Source: Verrucomicrobiales bacterium (GTDB lineage: Bacteria > Verrucomicrobiota > Verrucomicrobiia > Verrucomicrobiales > DEV007). From it: DNA of 5,942 nt. Location: the NCBI GenBank assembly GCA_013003335.1, contig JABDJT010000206.1, forward strand, positions 1 to 5,942, in the 5' to 3' direction. The notes under the pieces were generated by a model, which was not told where the DNA came from, did no database searches, and was given only the letters and a program-made list of their open reading frames with translations. Each line of letters opens with the position of its first letter. The first letter of the stretch is position 1. Positions 5,601 to 5,942 of the stretch are shown here, piece by piece. Made by a program: the position numbers and the translations under genes.

Positions 5601-5942
5601 GTGATGGTTCCAGTCTGATCGATCCGGGTTACAAAAGTCAATTCCGTTGTGTCCCCCTCTCCCAGATTCCCGACTGTCCAAACTCCGGTATTGGCGTCAA
5701 AGCTTGTTCCTGCCGGAGGGTTTGCTGAAATGAAAGTTGTCCCGTTTGGAATCAAATCCCCGACAGAAACTCCGGTCGCATCTGTGGAATTGCTGTGGGC
5801 ATCGTTGTTGAACAAGGTGATCGTCCAAGTGACATTTTCACCTTCCGTCACTGTCGGTGCGCTCACCGACTTCGTAACTTCCAGGTCAATTTGCTGACCA
5901 GTCACGCTGGCGTCGTCTTCATCATCTTCAGGAGTTGGAGAT
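2396..5942 (-). CDS. C-terminal part of a giant DUF11-repeat, calcium-binding surface protein, probable T1SS substrate; N-terminus outside window
   Basis: An open frame runs from the window edge to TAG at 2398-2396: 1,181 residues with no stop and, by eye, no cysteine and few lysines. Using residue 1 for the codon at 5941, the order is: acidic linker (4-17); DUF11-type module A (18-130); linker (131-162); split module B with an insert at 177-302; linker (403-424); split module C with an insert at 435-827; an EF-hand-like calcium region (949-1113); and an Ala/Glu/Pro-rich tail (1114-1181). The modules share WTITLxNND, ATGVxVxDxIP, GxWxVGxL and DxDSxPD-like motifs. The GTG at 5905 is not the start: it encodes the Val of DDASVTGQQ, a linker repeated at 5512-5471. 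DUF11 arrays are stalk modules of bacterial surface proteins. Calcium loops near the C-terminus with an exporter gene next door suggest secretion by T1SS, where the signal sits in the C-terminal tail. A role in adhesion or in the extracellular matrix is inferred. Export by another route remains possible because the N-terminus is unseen. Confidence 0.93.
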   Translation of the reverse strand, partial: SPTPEDDEDDASVTGQQIDLEVTKSVSAPTVTEGENVTWTITLFNNDAHSNSTDATGVSVGDLIPNGTTFISANPPAGTSFDANTGVWTVGNLGEGDTTELTFVTRIDQTGTITNFAEVIAADQVDIDSSPDGTNDGLPTSPNPEDDEDDATVTGQQQGQDLIDLELVKTATVNGTNAPAISNVVFYFNDGQGGIIRVKFDEFSNLQDEHQHVNFDFTGTLYEGLTVVGFSVKAGSNNNPFGQGGEGTFFPVPDGMTPDNAATPQSFTQHSDLQASSFFGTVITAGDAATGVNVWSPDTMAAQVGDSITWSITLTNNDAHANSTTATGVEVGDIIPTGVGAPSNINVSQGSFDGNTGIWNVGTLNEGGTATLTFTTTVQQGGAITNFAEVSDADQPDLDSAPDPTPDSDPPIEDDEDNATIVVPQIDLEVTKDGQLNPSTTLLGQISELNKYLIIGTTSSATAQAVDVSNGDLGANIVVLSDEINDNVDADLDDVFLNNAGSEWVNVNNTYSDSSDFLPGAAGLVEGVSWRGDIALTSPNASFNMSNTEVYAQAGVVSASSNPADSVSNSEYFSNGNGDGFDTTNTGQNMPTMGVGENDPAMSALRSQLDSFEAYITGLAPEATLSPGGTGAENLPSSGGIQDQDIFELDVAQFDTNGDGIAVIDIDMGSNDFNITNSNWIIEDTSANGVFAIFRILGDSNMVLSQSTIMAGDGIDNNGGVNTAGPGAAPNDLRAIFVKASSFSDGQGGTNPGEAFDSGDVVFNLQNTVLNGIGLYDLSVFNGGNANFDNGTTQMSIQNGQGVAHFISPKVTFSNVRFDQIGLPDQSNQTATWTVTVSNNDQQHPNIVTATGVVVTDAIPPGATPANVNASKGTFDSNTGVWTVGTLAPGETATLTFDTEIGASQSLINSAQVTAANEFDPDSQPGEDAIVPNQDDEAADTVNGPNVPPVVLDLDGDGLEFVSKSEGPGFDFDSDGVPEQTAWVGEDDAFLVHDENGDGLVTEASEIAFANLHPDAVTDLEGLRLVFDSNNDGVLDANDVSFANFGLWQDLNGDGVTDTGEYRTLTEEGIISIDLFSDGNQYSTEDGDVFVFGESSFTRADGSEGIVGDVALKAQTLPALNELVDNSGTADDLLAEPGEENQKAVQPKSESQGSAATDDPGTALVPETIAAVEDAPAAVAV
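2603..3097 (-). other. Calcium-binding EF-hand-like region of the giant protein
   Basis: About 165 residues with five Asp-rich loops: DLDGDGLEF, DFDSDGVPE, DENGDGLVTEASE, DSNNDGVLDAND and DLNGDGVTDTGE. The last matches the EF-hand loop spacing with an acidic residue at position 12. The order VLDLDGDG - WVGEDDAFLVHDENGDG - LxLVFDSNNDG - LWQDLNGDG - GIISIDL - SSFTRADGSEGIVGDVAL is that of a region found near the C-terminus of many giant RTX-type and related secreted proteins. Calcium would fold the protein only after it reaches the calcium-rich outside, which helps one-way T1SS export. Here it is not followed by GGxGxDxx repeats. Confidence 0.85.
3167..4669 (-). repeat. DUF11-type module C, split by a large insert
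   Basis: The module begins QIDLEVTKDG, the same opening as module A (QIDLEVTKS), but the next expected strand appears only about 390 residues later as NQTATWTVTVSNNDQQHPN. It then continues with ATGVVVTDAIPPG, TGVWTVGTLAPGET, a strand with INSAQVTAAN and the closing DPDSQPGEDA. The end is close to the classic DUF11 ending in DPDSxPG. The opening and closing parts together make one complete module only if the intervening insert loops out. Confidence 0.75.
3461..4639 (-). other. Large insert domain C (about 393 residues) inside the third DUF11 module
   Basis: The insert begins with LLGQISELNKYLIIGTTSS and holds many short beta-like strands rich in Asn, Asp, Ser and Gly. Notable points are FDTNGDGIAVIDIDMGSNDF (a possible calcium loop followed by strands), NITNSNWIIEDTSANGVFAI and VVFNLQNTVLNGIGLYDLSV. 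There is one more helical-looking piece (MSALRSQLDSFEAYITGL). The opening and the later NxNxxNxx strands faintly resemble the choice-of-anchor A or ice-binding-like beta domains of surface proteins. This is a visual resemblance only. Binding of a surface, sugar or ice ligand is possible but not shown. Confidence 0.5.
4667..4711 (-). repeat. Acidic linker repeat 3 (PIEDDEDNATIVVPQ)
   Basis: Third, more diverged copy, between modules B and C. EDDEDNATI keeps the acidic core, while TGQQ is replaced by VVPQ. A fourth, weaker version (NQDDEAADTV, near 3145-3116) follows module C and leads into the calcium-binding region. Confidence 0.75.
4736..5458 (-). repeat. DUF11-type module B, split by an insert
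   Basis: The module opens with LIDLELVKTATVNGT, is interrupted at 5413-5036, and resumes with QVGDSITWSITLTNNDAHAN, ATGVEVGDIIPTG, TGIWNVGTLNEGG, ITNFAEVSDAD and the closing DLDSAPD. Its second part aligns almost strand for strand with module A, and NNDAHxNSTxATGV is shared nearly word for word. The likely origin is duplication followed by divergence and insertion. Confidence 0.8.
5036..5413 (-). other. Insert domain B inside the second DUF11 module
   Basis: About 126 residues lie between the first and second strands of module B. They begin NAPAISNVVFYFNDGQGG and include IIRVKFDEFSNLQDEH, LTVVGFSVKAGSNNN and a Phe/Gly-rich FGQGGEGTFF. The pattern of alternating hydrophobic residues suggests a small beta-rich domain. 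I do not recognise the family with certainty. The phrase FxDGQGG also occurs in the larger insert of module C (near 3706-3686), which hints at related folds, but the match is short. Confidence 0.6.
5471..5512 (-). repeat. Acidic linker repeat 2 (PEDDEDDATVTGQQ)
   Basis: Second copy, between modules A and B. The DUF11 family often ends in DPDSxPG followed by an acidic EDDxDxA stretch. The five Asp/Glu in a row could bind calcium and stiffen the stalk, though this is inferred. Confidence 0.8.
5552..5890 (-). repeat. DUF11-type module A (uninterrupted)
   Basis: About 113 residues beginning QIDLEVTKSV. It contains WTITLFNNDAHSNS, ATGVSVGDLIPNG, a TGVWTVGNLGEGD turn, ITNFAEVIAAD and the closing DIDSSPD. 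These motifs recur in the same order in the other two modules and match the widely distributed DUF11 (conserved repeat) beta-sandwich. Here the first strand (LEVTKS) runs directly into the WTIT strand with about a dozen residues between, so this copy serves as the intact reference for the two split copies. Confidence 0.85.
5891..5932 (-). repeat. Acidic linker repeat 1 (PEDDEDDASVTGQQ)
   Basis: A 14-residue linker before module A. It is nearly identical to the linker at 5471-5512, differing only at Ser versus Thr. It implies that at least one further module lies upstream, beyond the window, and it contains the GTG at 5905 that should not be taken as a start. Confidence 0.8.

Noticed and set aside
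3116..5932. Recurring similar stretches as a CRISPR array or mobile element
   Set aside because: The similarity is at protein level between DUF11 modules with diverged DNA and irregular spacing; there are no identical short repeats with uniform spacers and no transposase.

Overview
The window carries one minus-strand gene block, read from high to low coordinates, that looks like a type I secretion (T1SS) locus of a Gram-negative bacterium. Three genes are visible and two of them run off the window: (1) positions 5942-2396, the C-terminal 1,181 residues of a very large, acidic, cysteine-free repeat protein; (2) positions 2339-96, a complete 747-residue LapB/HlyB-type ABC exporter; (3) positions 99-1, the first 33 codons of a further gene that overlaps the exporter by 4 bp and is probably the HlyD-type membrane-fusion partner. 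Base composition looks close to balanced. Mixed DUF11/EF-hand giant proteins of this type are common in marine or biofilm-forming Planctomycetota, Verrucomicrobiota, cyanobacteria and gammaproteobacteria. The sequence does not let me choose firmly between these phyla.

Layout. The large protein contains three DUF11-type beta-sandwich modules, each ending in an Asp-rich linker with a DDEDD-like core. The first module is uninterrupted. The second and third are split near the same place, after the first beta strand (LELVKT or LEVTKD) and before the strand that ends in NND. The inserts are about 126 and 393 residues long. After the third module comes a calcium-binding region with five DxDxDG-like loops, then an Ala/Glu/Pro-rich tail of 68 residues. 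No RTX nonapeptides (GGxGxDxx) are present in the visible part. The N-terminus, including any retention module or protease site, lies outside the window.

A 56-bp gap with no clear promoter or terminator separates this gene from the exporter. The exporter has a degenerate C39-like N-terminal domain without the catalytic Cys and His, a six-helix membrane domain and a complete ATPase domain. This is the architecture of exporters that move large adhesins or RTX-type proteins without cutting a leader. Its most plausible start is TTG, close to a run of eight C residues. Two ATG codons just upstream are in the wrong frame at the present tract length and would come into frame if the tract were one base longer.

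Together the genes suggest a substrate-exporter-adaptor operon that puts a giant calcium-stabilised surface or extracellular adhesin outside the cell. The pairing is an inference from gene order and domain content. I found no RNA genes, CRISPR arrays, insertion sequences or convincing plus-strand genes.
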